From Rhodospirillaceae bacterium (GTDB taxonomy: Bacteria > Pseudomonadota > Alphaproteobacteria > MPNO01 > UBA2964), in assembly GCA_002712335.1 (NCBI GenBank), contig PATI01000034.1, forward strand, positions 30,574 through 48,393: DNA of 17,820 nucleotides, in the 5' to 3' direction. Position numbers and translations under genes: made by a program. The notes below the pieces were generated by a model. That model had not been told where the DNA came from, made no database searches, and worked only from the letters and a program-made list of their open reading frames with translations. Within the stretch, counting starts at the first letter, position 1, and every line of letters starts with the position of its first letter. Of the stretch, positions 8,350 through 15,612 are shown piece by piece.

Positions 8350-9470
8350 TTCATCAAACCGTATAGATAATCAACAAATCGAAGCTGGACCAAATCATTC
8401 CAAAATACAAAAATGGTCAAACATACAATAAAAACCAAACCAATATTTTGATAAACAGCTAATAAACTCTTTTCCAGTGGTTTTCGTCGCAATGCTTCAA
8501 TTCCTAGGACTAGCAACTGGCCACCGTCAAGAAGAGGAATGGGTAATAAATTTATTATACCAAGATTAATGGACAAAAACGCCGCCAGCAGGAATACCCC
8601 GCTGCTGATTATGCCAGTTTGCGCAACATCTCCAGAAATTTGTGCAATACGAATGGGTCCTCCTAGTTCTTTAGCACTCCTTTCACCGCTAACCACTTGG
8701 CCAAGATAGTCTAATATCAAGCCCGACAATGAAAGAGTTTCAATTATAGCTTCCCACGTTGCCGTGAGTGGATTATATTTTATAAACTTAGTTTCATTTC
8801 TAGCGCGGGACACTCCCAATCGTCCAATCGTTTTCTTCGAACCACCAACATCAATTTCTATCGGTTTGGGAGTAACTTCTAATACAATAATTTTGTTGTT
8901 CCGTTTGATAGTAAGGAAAATGTCTTTCCCAGGAGACGAGCGGACTATACTGCTAAGTTGTTCAAATCGCTTGATAGACGATTTTCCTGCCTTGATAACA
9001 GTATCTCCCGTTTTTATCCCTGCCCTCTCGGCAGCACTATTAGAATAAACCTTTCCAATACTCGCCGGCAGATATTGTTTTCCCGTTATGCTATAAACTA
9101 CCGCAAGCACAGCAACAGCAAATATTAAGTTAGCTAATGGTCCCGCAAAATAAATCCATGCCTTCTGACCGGTAGTCTTGTTGTAAAAGGAAGTGTCATC
9201 ATCACCAGAAGCTGACACTTCTTCATCATGACTTTCATCTGGAGGTAATACACCGAATAATTTTACATACCCTCCGAGAGGTATGGTACTTAATCTCCAA
9301 CGAGTTCCTAATTTATCGGTTAACCCAAAAATTTCTTTTCCAAACCCAACAGAAAAGACTTCAACTCGGACCTTACATTGCCTGGCTGCCAGATAGTGCC
9401 CAAGCTCATGAACAAAGACCAAAACGGTAAAGATTAAAATAAATGGCAAAATATACCATAGGAATTCCAT
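8346..9470 (-). CDS. rseP: RIP zinc metalloprotease RseP (site-2 protease, M50)
   Basis: RseP cleaves within the inner membrane, releasing sigma-E-type factors from their anti-sigma partners and removing signal-peptide remnants. The first membrane helix carries HELGH (21-25) as zinc ligands plus catalytic Glu22. FAGPLANL (109-116) starts a second helix, and the third metal ligand is Asp315 in LLPIPLLDGGQL. One PDZ domain is visible (about 131-205, with SAAERAGIKTGDTVIKAG). At 374 residues the protein is shorter than E. coli RseP (450, two PDZ domains), the usual size in this class. A soluble acidic loop DESHDEEVSASGDDD (78-92) is variable. The ATG at 9468-9470 has a good GAGGA 8 bases upstream, 14 bases past the dxr stop. 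The 3' end overlaps bamA. Its substrate here is unknown. Confidence 0.95.
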   Translation of the reverse strand: MEFLWYILPFILIFTVLVFVHELGHYLAARQCKVRVEVFSVGFGKEIFGLTDKLGTRWRLSTIPLGGYVKLFGVLPPDESHDEEVSASGDDDTSFYNKTTGQKAWIYFAGPLANLIFAVAVLAVVYSITGKQYLPASIGKVYSNSAAERAGIKTGDTVIKAGKSSIKRFEQLSSIVRSSPGKDIFLTIKRNNKIIVLEVTPKPIEIDVGGSKKTIGRLGVSRARNETKFIKYNPLTATWEAIIETLSLSGLILDYLGQVVSGERSAKELGGPIRIAQISGDVAQTGIISSGVFLLAAFLSINLGIINLLPIPLLDGGQLLVLGIEALRRKPLEKSLLAVYQNIGLVFIVCLTIFVFWNDLVQLRFVDYLYGLMK

Positions 9471-9484
9471 TTATAAATTCCTCA

Positions 9485-10678
9485 TTAAATTTGAAAACAT
9501 TGCAAAAACCGTTCTCTAGAAATTCGACGAGTTTCTTCATCAATGGCAATTACATCGTCTATGGAACAAATTTCATTTATACTACTATTTTCCAGGGTAC
9601 TTTCTACGACTTTGACAATATCAAGAAATTTGATCTGTTTTTGCAAAAATGCTTCTACGGCTACCTCATTGGCTGCATTATAAATTGCAGGTGCACCCCC
9701 TCCCATAGAAAGTGCATGACGCGCCAATTTAAGCGCAGGAAATAGAGCATCATCAGGTTTCTCAAACCGCAAAGTTCCAATAGAGGATAAATCTAGTCTT
9801 CTAGTTGAATTTTTAATCCTGTTAGGCCACCCCAAGGTATAAGAAATAGGAATTCGCATGTCAGGAGTACCTAATTGAGCTAGAACAGATCCATCGGAAT
9901 AGCTCACCATGCTATGAACAATAGATTCTGGATGTATCAGAACATCAATTTTCGCCTCTTCGATTGAAAATAAATAATGAGCCTCTATCAATTCTAACCC
10001 CTTATTCATCATTGTAGCAGAATCTATAGAAATTTTGGGCCCCATATTCCAATTTGGATGGTTCACAGCTTCTTCTGGTGTTACTTTTTTCATATCTTGC
10101 AGAGACATACCCCAGAATGGACCACCCGAAGCGGTCAAAATGATTTTTTCAATCTTATTACGCTGTTCATGTTCAAAAACCTGAAATATAGCATTATGTT
10201 CTGAATCAACCGGAAGAACTTTAGATTTAGATTTATCTATCTCAGTTAGCATTACCTCTCCCGCACAAACCAAACATTCTTTGTTAGCTAAAGCCACAAC
10301 TGCACTATTTCTAATGGCAGACATAGTGGGCTTTAACCCTGCCGCTCCCACGATAGCCGCCATAACCCAGTCAACTGGTGTAGATGCAGCATCCAAAAGC
10401 GCACTAAAACCTGCAGCGGCTTCGGTTTTAGAATTTTTAAGAGAATTTTTTAAAGCTTCGTATTTACTTTCATCTGCAACGACGGCGAGACTCGCACCAG
10501 TCTCATTTGCCTGTCGCGCCAATAATTCGACATTGGTATTTGCAGTAAGGACCTCGACCTTATATCTATCTGGCTCATTTTGGATAAGTTTAACGGTGTT
10601 TTGCCCAACCGAACCTGTGGACCCTAAAATAGTCAATCGTCTGGGAGTATTTATTCTCGGAATTGATCTTATAACCAT
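9485..10678 (-). CDS. dxr: 1-deoxy-D-xylulose-5-phosphate reductoisomerase
   Basis: Dxr (IspC) converts DXP to 2-C-methyl-D-erythritol 4-phosphate with NADPH, the committed step of the MEP isoprenoid pathway and the fosmidomycin target. Its 397 residues equal the family size. The NADPH fold opens with LTILGSTGSVGQNT (15-28); ANKECLV (131-137) precedes the metal site. Metal ligands are Asp158 and Glu160 in PVDSEHNAIFQ and Glu232 in MMNKGLELIEAH. The flexible loop contains LTASGGPFWG (181-190), and the C-terminal helical domain has NAANEVAVEAFL. The ATG at 10676-10678 lies inside cdsA (10-base overlap). The first 12 residues (MVIRSIPRINTP) are a non-conserved basic leader; a later start would be unusual because none is in frame before LTILGS. 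Its product ultimately feeds UppS, encoded two genes upstream. Confidence 0.97.
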   Translation of the reverse strand: MVIRSIPRINTPRRLTILGSTGSVGQNTVKLIQNEPDRYKVEVLTANTNVELLARQANETGASLAVVADESKYEALKNSLKNSKTEAAAGFSALLDAASTPVDWVMAAIVGAAGLKPTMSAIRNSAVVALANKECLVCAGEVMLTEIDKSKSKVLPVDSEHNAIFQVFEHEQRNKIEKIILTASGGPFWGMSLQDMKKVTPEEAVNHPNWNMGPKISIDSATMMNKGLELIEAHYLFSIEEAKIDVLIHPESIVHSMVSYSDGSVLAQLGTPDMRIPISYTLGWPNRIKNSTRRLDLSSIGTLRFEKPDDALFPALKLARHALSMGGGAPAIYNAANEVAVEAFLQKQIKFLDIVKVVESTLENSSINEICSIDDVIAIDEETRRISRERFLQCFQI

Positions 10679-11475
10679 GGCGAAACATCACCTTTGGAAA
10701 CTGCCAATGACAAAGCAAAAAAAGGGACCGCCCCAAGAAACCCATCCATCCGATCAAGTAACCCGCCATGACCCGGAATTAATTTTCCAGAGTCCTTAAC
10801 ACCAAAACGTCTTTTAACTTTGGACACGCTTAAATCTCCCAACTGTGCCAGCAAAGCTGTGCCGCCCCCTAAAATAGGTAATATCAACCAATTCTTACTA
10901 TCTGCTATCCCGTATGACCATAAAAAGCCAAGTAATGCAGCACAAGAAACCCCTGACAATAAACCAGACCAAGTTTTATTTGGACTAATACTCGGTGCAA
11001 GTTTTGGGCCTTTCAAAGAACGACCAAATAAAAAAGCAAAAATGTCAGTGGTCCAAATAGTACAAATTAACCAAAAAACAATCTCCAACCCCATCCCGTT
11101 TATTTCTCGGAGCCAAACAAGCCCTATACCGGTAGAGCCGATCAATAACATTCCCATAAGCATCCAGTTTTGAAAACGACCTTTTATTGGGGTATTAAGC
11201 CTTGATAACAACACTAGAAGGCCTATCCATAGTACCATTAAAATTACAACGATCAGTACATCGAAAAAATGGGAAGACATTACGGTGATAAATGTAGCAA
11301 AAACACAGAAGATACCCGTAAAGTCAAAATTACCCACGTTACAAAGTTGACGCCACTCATACGACATTGCCGCCATAAGTACCGCTATAAATAATACAAA
11401 TAACAGGTCACCAATATAAACCACTCCAAGAAAAAATGGAGCCAAGATCATTGCTGAAATAATTCGAGATTTCAA
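10669..11475 (-). CDS. cdsA: Phosphatidate cytidylyltransferase (CDP-diglyceride synthase)
   Basis: CdsA makes CDP-diacylglycerol from phosphatidate and CTP in the inner membrane, the branch point for all phospholipids. The 268 residues form about seven or eight hydrophobic segments. The PS01315-type signature is complete at 218-244: S..KRRFGVKDSGKLIPGHGGLLDRMD with the conserved KD, HGG and DRMD. SPNKTWSGLLSG (164-175) is a second conserved block. I chose TTG at 11473-11475 as start because homologues share a start like LK.R.ISA...; the alternative ATG at codon 9 would remove part of it. The ribosome site is weak (TTGGTG 5 bases upstream). The gene follows uppS by 18 bases and is in the same frame as it. 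It is likely expressed less efficiently than neighbours. The 3' end overlaps dxr. Confidence 0.95.
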   Translation of the reverse strand: MKSRIISAMILAPFFLGVVYIGDLLFVLFIAVLMAAMSYEWRQLCNVGNFDFTGIFCVFATFITVMSSHFFDVLIVVILMVLWIGLLVLLSRLNTPIKGRFQNWMLMGMLLIGSTGIGLVWLREINGMGLEIVFWLICTIWTTDIFAFLFGRSLKGPKLAPSISPNKTWSGLLSGVSCAALLGFLWSYGIADSKNWLILPILGGGTALLAQLGDLSVSKVKRRFGVKDSGKLIPGHGGLLDRMDGFLGAVPFFALSLAVSKGDVSPWL

Positions 11476-11493
11476 AACGACACCAAGAAGTCT

Positions 11494-12228
11494 CTATACC
11501 GTAGAACCATATCGTCTTTCACGACGATTAAACTCATTTAACGCATCTTTCAAATTTTCAATTGAAAAGTCTGGCCAAAGGGTATCTATAAATACTAGTT
11601 CAGCATAAGCACTTTGCCATAAAAGAAAATTACTAATACGCTGCTCACCGCTCGTTCGTATAATCAAGTCTGGATCTGGAATGTCGAAAGTCTCCAAATA
11701 GTCTGCAAAAGTATCTTCATTTATAGCTTCTGCATCTAGATGCCATGATAATACTTTCGTCGCTATCCTTCTTGCAGCTGCAGCAATTTCCTGTCGGGCT
11801 CCATAGCTAAGAGCCACGACTAAATGGAGAACATTATTATTCTTTGTTTCCTCTTCCGCTTCTTGCAACAAATCAACAATATCATTTTCAAGGGATCCAC
11901 GATAACCAATGAATTTAATCCTAACGCCATGCTCATTTAAGGTTTTAATTTCATTTCGAAGAAAAAAACGTAACTGCCCCATAAGAAAACTGATTTCTCC
12001 AGAGGGCCGTTTCCAATTTTCGGTTGAAAAACCATAAAGAGTAAGATATCTAATCTCTAGTTCTATGCTGCCCTTAACTATCTCTTTTACAGTTTCAATC
12101 CCCTTACGATGGCCTTCAATTCTTTGAAGGTTTCTCGCCTCTGCCCACCTTCCATTTCCATCCATAATTATTCCAACATGAACAGGTATGGACTCTAGTT
12201 TTTTAGGAACAGGGTTGAGCGACGACAT
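11494..12228 (-). CDS. uppS: Isoprenyl transferase (undecaprenyl diphosphate synthase)
   Basis: UppS extends farnesyl diphosphate with isopentenyl units in cis to undecaprenyl diphosphate, the carrier lipid of peptidoglycan and O-antigen synthesis. The 244 residues are normal. The catalytic Asp is residue 23 in VGIIMDGNGRWA. Other family blocks are IEGHRKGIETVK (36-47), YLTLYGFSTENWKRP (about 61-75) and the C-terminal IIRTSGEQRISNFLLWQ with Arg/Arg diphosphate contacts, then the ELVF.D.LWPDF motif. The ATG at 12226-12228 lies 4 bases after frr's TGA in TGATGATATG; AGGT about 8 bases before it overlaps the last codons of frr, so coupled translation is likely. The TAG at 11494-11496 is followed by cdsA. 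Trans-type prenyl synthases (DDxxD) are ruled out. Confidence 0.96.
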   Translation of the reverse strand: MSSLNPVPKKLESIPVHVGIIMDGNGRWAEARNLQRIEGHRKGIETVKEIVKGSIELEIRYLTLYGFSTENWKRPSGEISFLMGQLRFFLRNEIKTLNEHGVRIKFIGYRGSLENDIVDLLQEAEEETKNNNVLHLVVALSYGARQEIAAAARRIATKVLSWHLDAEAINEDTFADYLETFDIPDPDLIIRTSGEQRISNFLLWQSAYAELVFIDTLWPDFSIENLKDALNEFNRRERRYGSTV

Positions 12229-12232
12229 ATCA

Positions 12233-12790
12233 TCAAACCTGCATTATCTCTGACTCTTTTGATGATAAAGCTGTGTCAATTTCTTTAATAAAATCATTTG
12301 TAAGTAACTGCAAATCCTCGCCCCAAGCCCGTTGTTCATCTTGGGAAATTTTACCATCTTTTTCCTGCTTTTTTAATTGGTCCATTCCATCTCGTCTAAT
12401 GTTCCGAACCGCTACACGCGCCTGCTCGCAATATTTGTTCGCAATTTTTGTCAGCTCAACACGCCTCTCTTCGCTCAATTGGGGTATTGGTATTCTTATG
12501 ACATTGCCATCCGTTGCAGGATTTAAACCTAATTCTGAATTCCGGATGCCTTTTTCAACTGATGCTATCAAACCCTGATCCCATACCTGTACCGATACCA
12601 TACGTGAATCTGCTACATTGACAGTTGCCACTTGATTGATAGGCATGCTTGAACCATAAGCATCAACCATTACGGGTTCTATTAGCGCAGCTGAAGCTCG
12701 TCCCGTCCTCAAGCCGCCAAATTCATTTTTTAAGACGTCTAATGCCCCTTGCATTCTTCGCCGAAAATCATCTAAATCGGGGTCAGCCAT
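12233..12790 (-). CDS. frr: Ribosome recycling factor
   Basis: RRF, with EF-G, splits post-termination ribosomes so that subunits can be reused. The 185 residues match the family. The sequence fits the tRNA-mimicking shape: a long three-helix bundle (helix 1 about 3-27, DLDDFRRRMQGALDVLKNEF; the helices after about 110, LSEERRVELTKIANKYCEQA) and a small domain in between. The block FGGLRTGRASAALIEPVMVD (24-43) and PATDGNVIRIPIPQLSEERR are family hallmarks. The ATG at 12788-12790 comes 3 bases after the pyrH stop and has a near-perfect Shine-Dalgarno (AAGGAGGG, partly over the end of pyrH), the strongest one in the cluster. This suggests higher translation than its neighbours. The pyrH-frr pairing is widely conserved. 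Confidence 0.97.
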   Translation of the reverse strand: MADPDLDDFRRRMQGALDVLKNEFGGLRTGRASAALIEPVMVDAYGSSMPINQVATVNVADSRMVSVQVWDQGLIASVEKGIRNSELGLNPATDGNVIRIPIPQLSEERRVELTKIANKYCEQARVAVRNIRRDGMDQLKKQEKDGKISQDEQRAWGEDLQLLTNDFIKEIDTALSSKESEIMQV

Positions 12791-12793
12791 TTT

Positions 12794-13489
12794 TTAACCC
12801 TCCTTACGTATTACCGTATATTTACCTTGTCCCCTTATAATTTTTGCAAACTCTCCAGAACTATGAAGAGAAAATACCAAAATAGGAATTTTATTTTCTC
12901 TGGCTAACGAAATAGCCGCCGCATCCATTACCTTTAAATCCTGTGAGAGCACATCATGATAGGTTAAACTTTTGTATCGTTTCGCTTCCTGAACTTTATG
13001 TGGATCCGCTGAATATACACCGTCCACCTGTGTACCTTTAAAGAGGGCATCACAATCCATTTCCACGGAACGAAGTGCCGCTGCAGTATCGGTTGTGAAA
13101 TAGGGACTGCCTGTTCCTGCAGCGAAGATTACAACCCTTCCCTTTTCCATGTGCCTGCTTGCACGACGCCTAATATAGGGTTCGCAGACGGTCGACATAG
13201 GTATAGCCGACTGCACTCTGGTATGCACTCCTATACGTTCAAGAGAACCTTGAACAGCCAAAGCATTTATGACGGTCGCTAACATTCCCATGTAGTCAGC
13301 AGTGCCTCTTTCTATACCTTGGCTTGCCGCATCTATACCCCTGAAAAAGTTTCCGCCTCCAATTACTAGACATACTTCACAGCCTAATTCGAGAACATTT
13401 TTAACTTCATTTGCTATTCGTACGACAGTGTCAGTGTCAAGGCCAAATTCTTTTTTACCCATGAGGGCTTCACCAGACAATTTTAACAA
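12794..13489 (-). CDS. pyrH: UMP kinase PyrH, N-terminus not resolved
   Basis: PyrH phosphorylates UMP to UDP with ATP; it is a hexameric amino-acid-kinase-family enzyme in the cytoplasm, allosterically governed by GTP and UTP in many bacteria. Conserved blocks are LKLSGEAL (2-9), [50 protein letters not shown] (uracil/phosphate loops) and [18 protein letters not shown]. The entry uses the only conventional start (TTG at 13489), giving 231 residues. This looks too short: the frame is open back to 13567 and reads [18 protein letters not shown], where [13 protein letters not shown] is the typical N-terminus of the family. No ATG or GTG is in that frame. The well-placed ATG at 13525-13527, after AAGGGG, meets TAA after one codon; a -1 shift there restores the frame. 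Family certainty is high, start certainty low. Confidence 0.9.
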   Translation of the reverse strand: MLKLSGEALMGKKEFGLDTDTVVRIANEVKNVLELGCEVCLVIGGGNFFRGIDAASQGIERGTADYMGMLATVINALAVQGSLERIGVHTRVQSAIPMSTVCEPYIRRRASRHMEKGRVVIFAAGTGSPYFTTDTAAALRSVEMDCDALFKGTQVDGVYSADPHKVQEAKRYKSLTYHDVLSQDLKVMDAAAISLARENKIPILVFSLHSSGEFAKIIRGQGKYTVIRKEG

Positions 13490-13577
13490 TACCCGGTGAT
13501 ATTTAACTTTTTCGGTTTTTACCCCATCGACTGCCCCTTGAATTACATAGTATTTAGTTACTTTTGTTTAATATATG
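13490..13577 (-). other. tsf-pyrH gap holding the likely pyrH N-terminus and an apparent frameshift
   Basis: After the tsf TAA come ATGTAA (13548-13543), then AAGGGG, six bases and ATGGGGTAA (13527-13519). In the -1 frame after ATG GGG, the sequence reads on as GTA AAA ACC GAA AAA and joins PyrH without a stop. One extra G in the run would give [13 protein letters not shown]. The pyrH frame itself extends to 13567 with only an ATT (13541-13543) and no standard start. No clear promoter is visible. Confidence 0.6.
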
Positions 13578-14501
13578 TTAGCCTTTTGCCGCGGCGTTGA
13601 CCTCCGCAACAAAATCGTCTTCTTCTTTTTCAACACCCTCACCCAACACGTATCGTACAAACCCTTCCAAGGAAATAGTTGCTCCAGCCTCTTTCTCCGC
13701 TTCTTCAAGAACTTTAGAAATTTTTGTTTCCCCGTCGATCACAAAAGTTTGCTCAAGAAAAACTGTTTCTTCAAAATATTTTCGTAACCTTCCATCAACC
13801 ATCTTACCGATGATTTCTTCCGGTTTACCACTTTCCCTCGCCTGTTCAGTTAAAATTGCTCGTTCACGCTCGAGTTCTGTTTCTTCAACATCCTCGATAG
13901 AAATCCAACGAGGAGCGGCTGCAGCAACATGCATTGCAAGTTGCTTTCCTAGATTAGATAAAACTTCCTCATCACCTTCAGACTTCAAGGCTACAAGAAC
14001 GGCAATCCGTCCCATACCTGATGAAATAGCATTATGAACATAACTACTAACAATACCATTTTTGACAGAAAGACCCTCTGCCCGACGAAAGTTAATATTC
14101 TCTCCAATGGTTGCGATTAAATTTTTTAAAGCGTCGCTGACCGGAATTTTATTACTAAATTCAGCTTCCAGAATTGCTGACAGTTCTCCCTCTTTTTCTA
14201 GAGCAATGGCTCCAACTCTGGATACAAAATCTTGAAAATCAGAATTTCTTGCGACGAAATCTGTTTCAGCATTAATTTCTATAACAGCGCCAGATTGAGA
14301 TACCGAATTTACAGCCACTAGGCCTTCTGCCGCTACTCTACCCGCTTTCTTAGCTGCCGCAGCCAATCCAGATTTCCGTAACCAATCAATAGCAGTCTCT
14401 AAATCTCCTTCAGCTTCTGTCAGCGCTTTCTTGCAGTCCATCATGCCTGCACCAGTCTTTTCTCTTAACTCCTTAACTAGTGAGGCTGTAATCTCTGTCA
14501 T
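13578..14501 (-). CDS. tsf: Elongation factor Ts
   Basis: EF-Ts exchanges GDP for GTP on EF-Tu. The 307 residues are the usual size in alphaproteobacteria. A UBA-like N-terminal domain (about 3-45) contains LVKELREKTGAGMMDCKKAL, followed by the TDFV motif in INAETDFVARN (80-83 being TDFV), which wedges into EF-Tu's magnesium site. The two core domains run to about 270, with MHVAAAAPRWI in the centre and KFLEEAEKEAGATISLEGFV-like sequence near the end, then a dimerization/C-terminal helix. The ATG at 14499-14501 has AAGGA 7 bases upstream. The gap to rpsB is 34 bases and shows no terminator, so rpsB-tsf is one transcript, as in most bacteria. Nothing in it is unusual. Confidence 0.97.
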   Translation of the reverse strand: MTEITASLVKELREKTGAGMMDCKKALTEAEGDLETAIDWLRKSGLAAAAKKAGRVAAEGLVAVNSVSQSGAVIEINAETDFVARNSDFQDFVSRVGAIALEKEGELSAILEAEFSNKIPVSDALKNLIATIGENINFRRAEGLSVKNGIVSSYVHNAISSGMGRIAVLVALKSEGDEEVLSNLGKQLAMHVAAAAPRWISIEDVEETELERERAILTEQARESGKPEEIIGKMVDGRLRKYFEETVFLEQTFVIDGETKISKVLEEAEKEAGATISLEGFVRYVLGEGVEKEEDDFVAEVNAAAKG

Positions 14502-14535
14502 GGCGTAATCCTTGATTTACCCTAGGTCTACTAAT

Positions 14536-15408
14536 TTATGATTTTGCGGCTTCACCTTCCCCGGAAGAAATTGCTTCTTTTTCAATTTCAGGGTCAGGAT
14601 TAGTTTCAGATTCTACCTTTTCCTCCAACTTAATCTCTGAAGCTGATACTTCTGCGACCGGAGTGAGCTCTTGATCCTGTAACTCCACTTCAGCTCCTAC
14701 ATCAGTTCCGGCGGCTATAGCTTCTTGTTGTAAACCATCCAACACTGCATCAGCTAATAGATTGCAATACAATGCAATAGAACGAATAGCATCATCGTTA
14801 CCGGGGACAGGATAAGTTATGCCTTTAGGATCACAGTTACTATCTAGCACAGCAATTACAGGTATTCCCAGTTTTTGAGCTTCCTTGATCGCTATACTTT
14901 CCTTATTGGTGTCGATCACAAATATTATATCTGGGAGACCGCCCATTTCTTTTATACCACCTAATGCGCGCTCTAACTTGTCTCTATCACGGGTCCGCAT
15001 AAGTAGTTCTTTTTTTGTAAGACCAACCTCCGTCTGCGAAAGCAACTCGTCATAGTCTCGCAAGCGCTTGATTGAAGCCGTAATAGTCTTCCAATTCGTT
15101 AACATTCCACCAAGCCAACGATGGTCGACGTAATATTGACCACATCTCTTCGCCGCCTCAGAAATTTGTTCCCCGGCCTGCCGCTTTGTTCCAACAAACA
15201 AAACCCGACCGCCCCCGCTGACAACGTCTCGAACAGCCTGCAACGCAGCGTGCAGCATGGGAACACTCTGACGCAGATCCAAAATATGGATACCATTTCT
15301 GGTACCATAAATGTATGGTGCCATTTTAGGATTCCAGCGTCTGGTATGGTGTCCAAAATGAACGCCAGCTTCTAAAAGTTGGCGCATAGAAAAAGTAGGC
15401 AGTGCCAT
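14536..15408 (-). CDS. rpsB: 30S ribosomal protein S2 with an acidic tail
   Basis: S2 binds late to the 30S subunit near S1 and is needed for S1 attachment. The fold starts with [20 protein letters not shown] (5-24, signature 1); [19 protein letters not shown] and [10 protein letters not shown] follow, with the second signature [19 protein letters not shown] further on. The conserved part ends near residue 226 and is followed by a 64-residue tail with about 18 Asp/Glu and 4 Lys/Arg, low in complexity, as seen in other alphaproteobacteria. ATG at 15406-15408; AAGGA lies 7 bases upstream. The gene opens the cluster after the structured 15423-15481 leader, and S2 in gammaproteobacteria represses its own rpsB-tsf mRNA through such a leader, so a similar control is possible here. 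Confidence 0.97.
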   Translation of the reverse strand: MALPTFSMRQLLEAGVHFGHHTRRWNPKMAPYIYGTRNGIHILDLRQSVPMLHAALQAVRDVVSGGGRVLFVGTKRQAGEQISEAAKRCGQYYVDHRWLGGMLTNWKTITASIKRLRDYDELLSQTEVGLTKKELLMRTRDRDKLERALGGIKEMGGLPDIIFVIDTNKESIAIKEAQKLGIPVIAVLDSNCDPKGITYPVPGNDDAIRSIALYCNLLADAVLDGLQQEAIAAGTDVGAEVELQDQELTPVAEVSASEIKLEEKVESETNPDPEIEKEAISSGEGEAAKS

Positions 15409-15422
15409 AATATATCCTTTTC

Positions 15423-15481
15423 TCCGGTTGGTTCGTCCGCGATAAAAGTCCGGTCAGGTTCTGACTGACTCAAACACCGGA
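15423..15481 (-). promoter_or_regulatory. Structured rpsB leader with hairpin and competing ACCGGA boxes
   Basis: In transcript sense the leader contains UCCGGU (15481-15476), then a hairpin AGUC-A-GUCAG-AAC-CUGAC-CG-GACU (15470-15447: 9 bp with a small internal loop) followed directly by UUUUA, and a later ACCGGA (15428-15423) close to the SD AAGGA. UCCGGU can pair either with the ACCGGA inside the hairpin's 3' arm (15454-15449) or with the one near the SD. This is attenuator-like. An S2-responsive control of rpsB-tsf is an inference from the position. Confidence 0.45.
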
Positions 15482-15514
15482 ACAACGCTCCCTATATGTA
15501 GTGAGAACGTCGCA

Positions 15515-15530
15515 AAATCGCGTGCGATTT
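15515..15530. promoter_or_regulatory. Perfect 7-bp palindrome upstream of rpsB
   Basis: AAATCGC-GT-GCGATTT is a perfect inverted repeat with a 2-base centre. It lies between the candidate promoter (-10 at 15534-15539) and the rpsB leader. It might be an operator at the start site or a short hairpin at the transcript's 5' end; on the minus strand it is followed by TTTG only, so it is a poor terminator for dnaE. Confidence 0.4.
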
Positions 15531-15533
15531 CAA

Positions 15534-15570
15534 ATAATAGCTTGATAAACTCTGAATACACAAAGTTCAA
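15534..15570 (-). promoter_or_regulatory. Candidate promoter for the rpsB cluster
   Basis: Two overlapping sigma-70-like options face rpsB. One is TTGTGT (15563-15558), an 18-base spacer and TATTAT (15539-15534), the better -10. The other is TTGAAC (15570-15565), a 17-base spacer and TATCAA (15547-15542). The region from the dnaE stop is very AT-rich, as promoters in such genomes are. No other gap in the cluster is long enough for an obvious promoter, so this one may serve the whole rpsB-to-lpxB run. No test of strength is possible from sequence. Confidence 0.4.
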
Positions 15571-15612
15571 GAATTATTGTAATAAAATTTACATACAAAA
15601 TTTAGGAAGCAC

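Noticed and set aside
10281..10799. 172-codon antisense open frame across dxr and cdsA
   Set aside because: It is a shadow of two convincing genes; no domain, no good ribosome site.
13490..13577. Internal promoter before pyrH
   Set aside because: TACTAT resembles a -10, but no -35-like hexamer lies at 16-18 bases.
13597..14037. 146-codon antisense open frame in tsf
   Set aside because: Serine-rich composition arises from reading tsf backwards; no support for coding.
15099..15375. Alternative-frame open frames inside rpsB, on both strands
   Set aside because: They lie wholly within the conserved S2 core and resemble nothing.
15575..15612. Rho-independent terminator after dnaE
   Set aside because: AAATTT/AAATTT makes an AT-only stem that is also a direct repeat; too weak to call.
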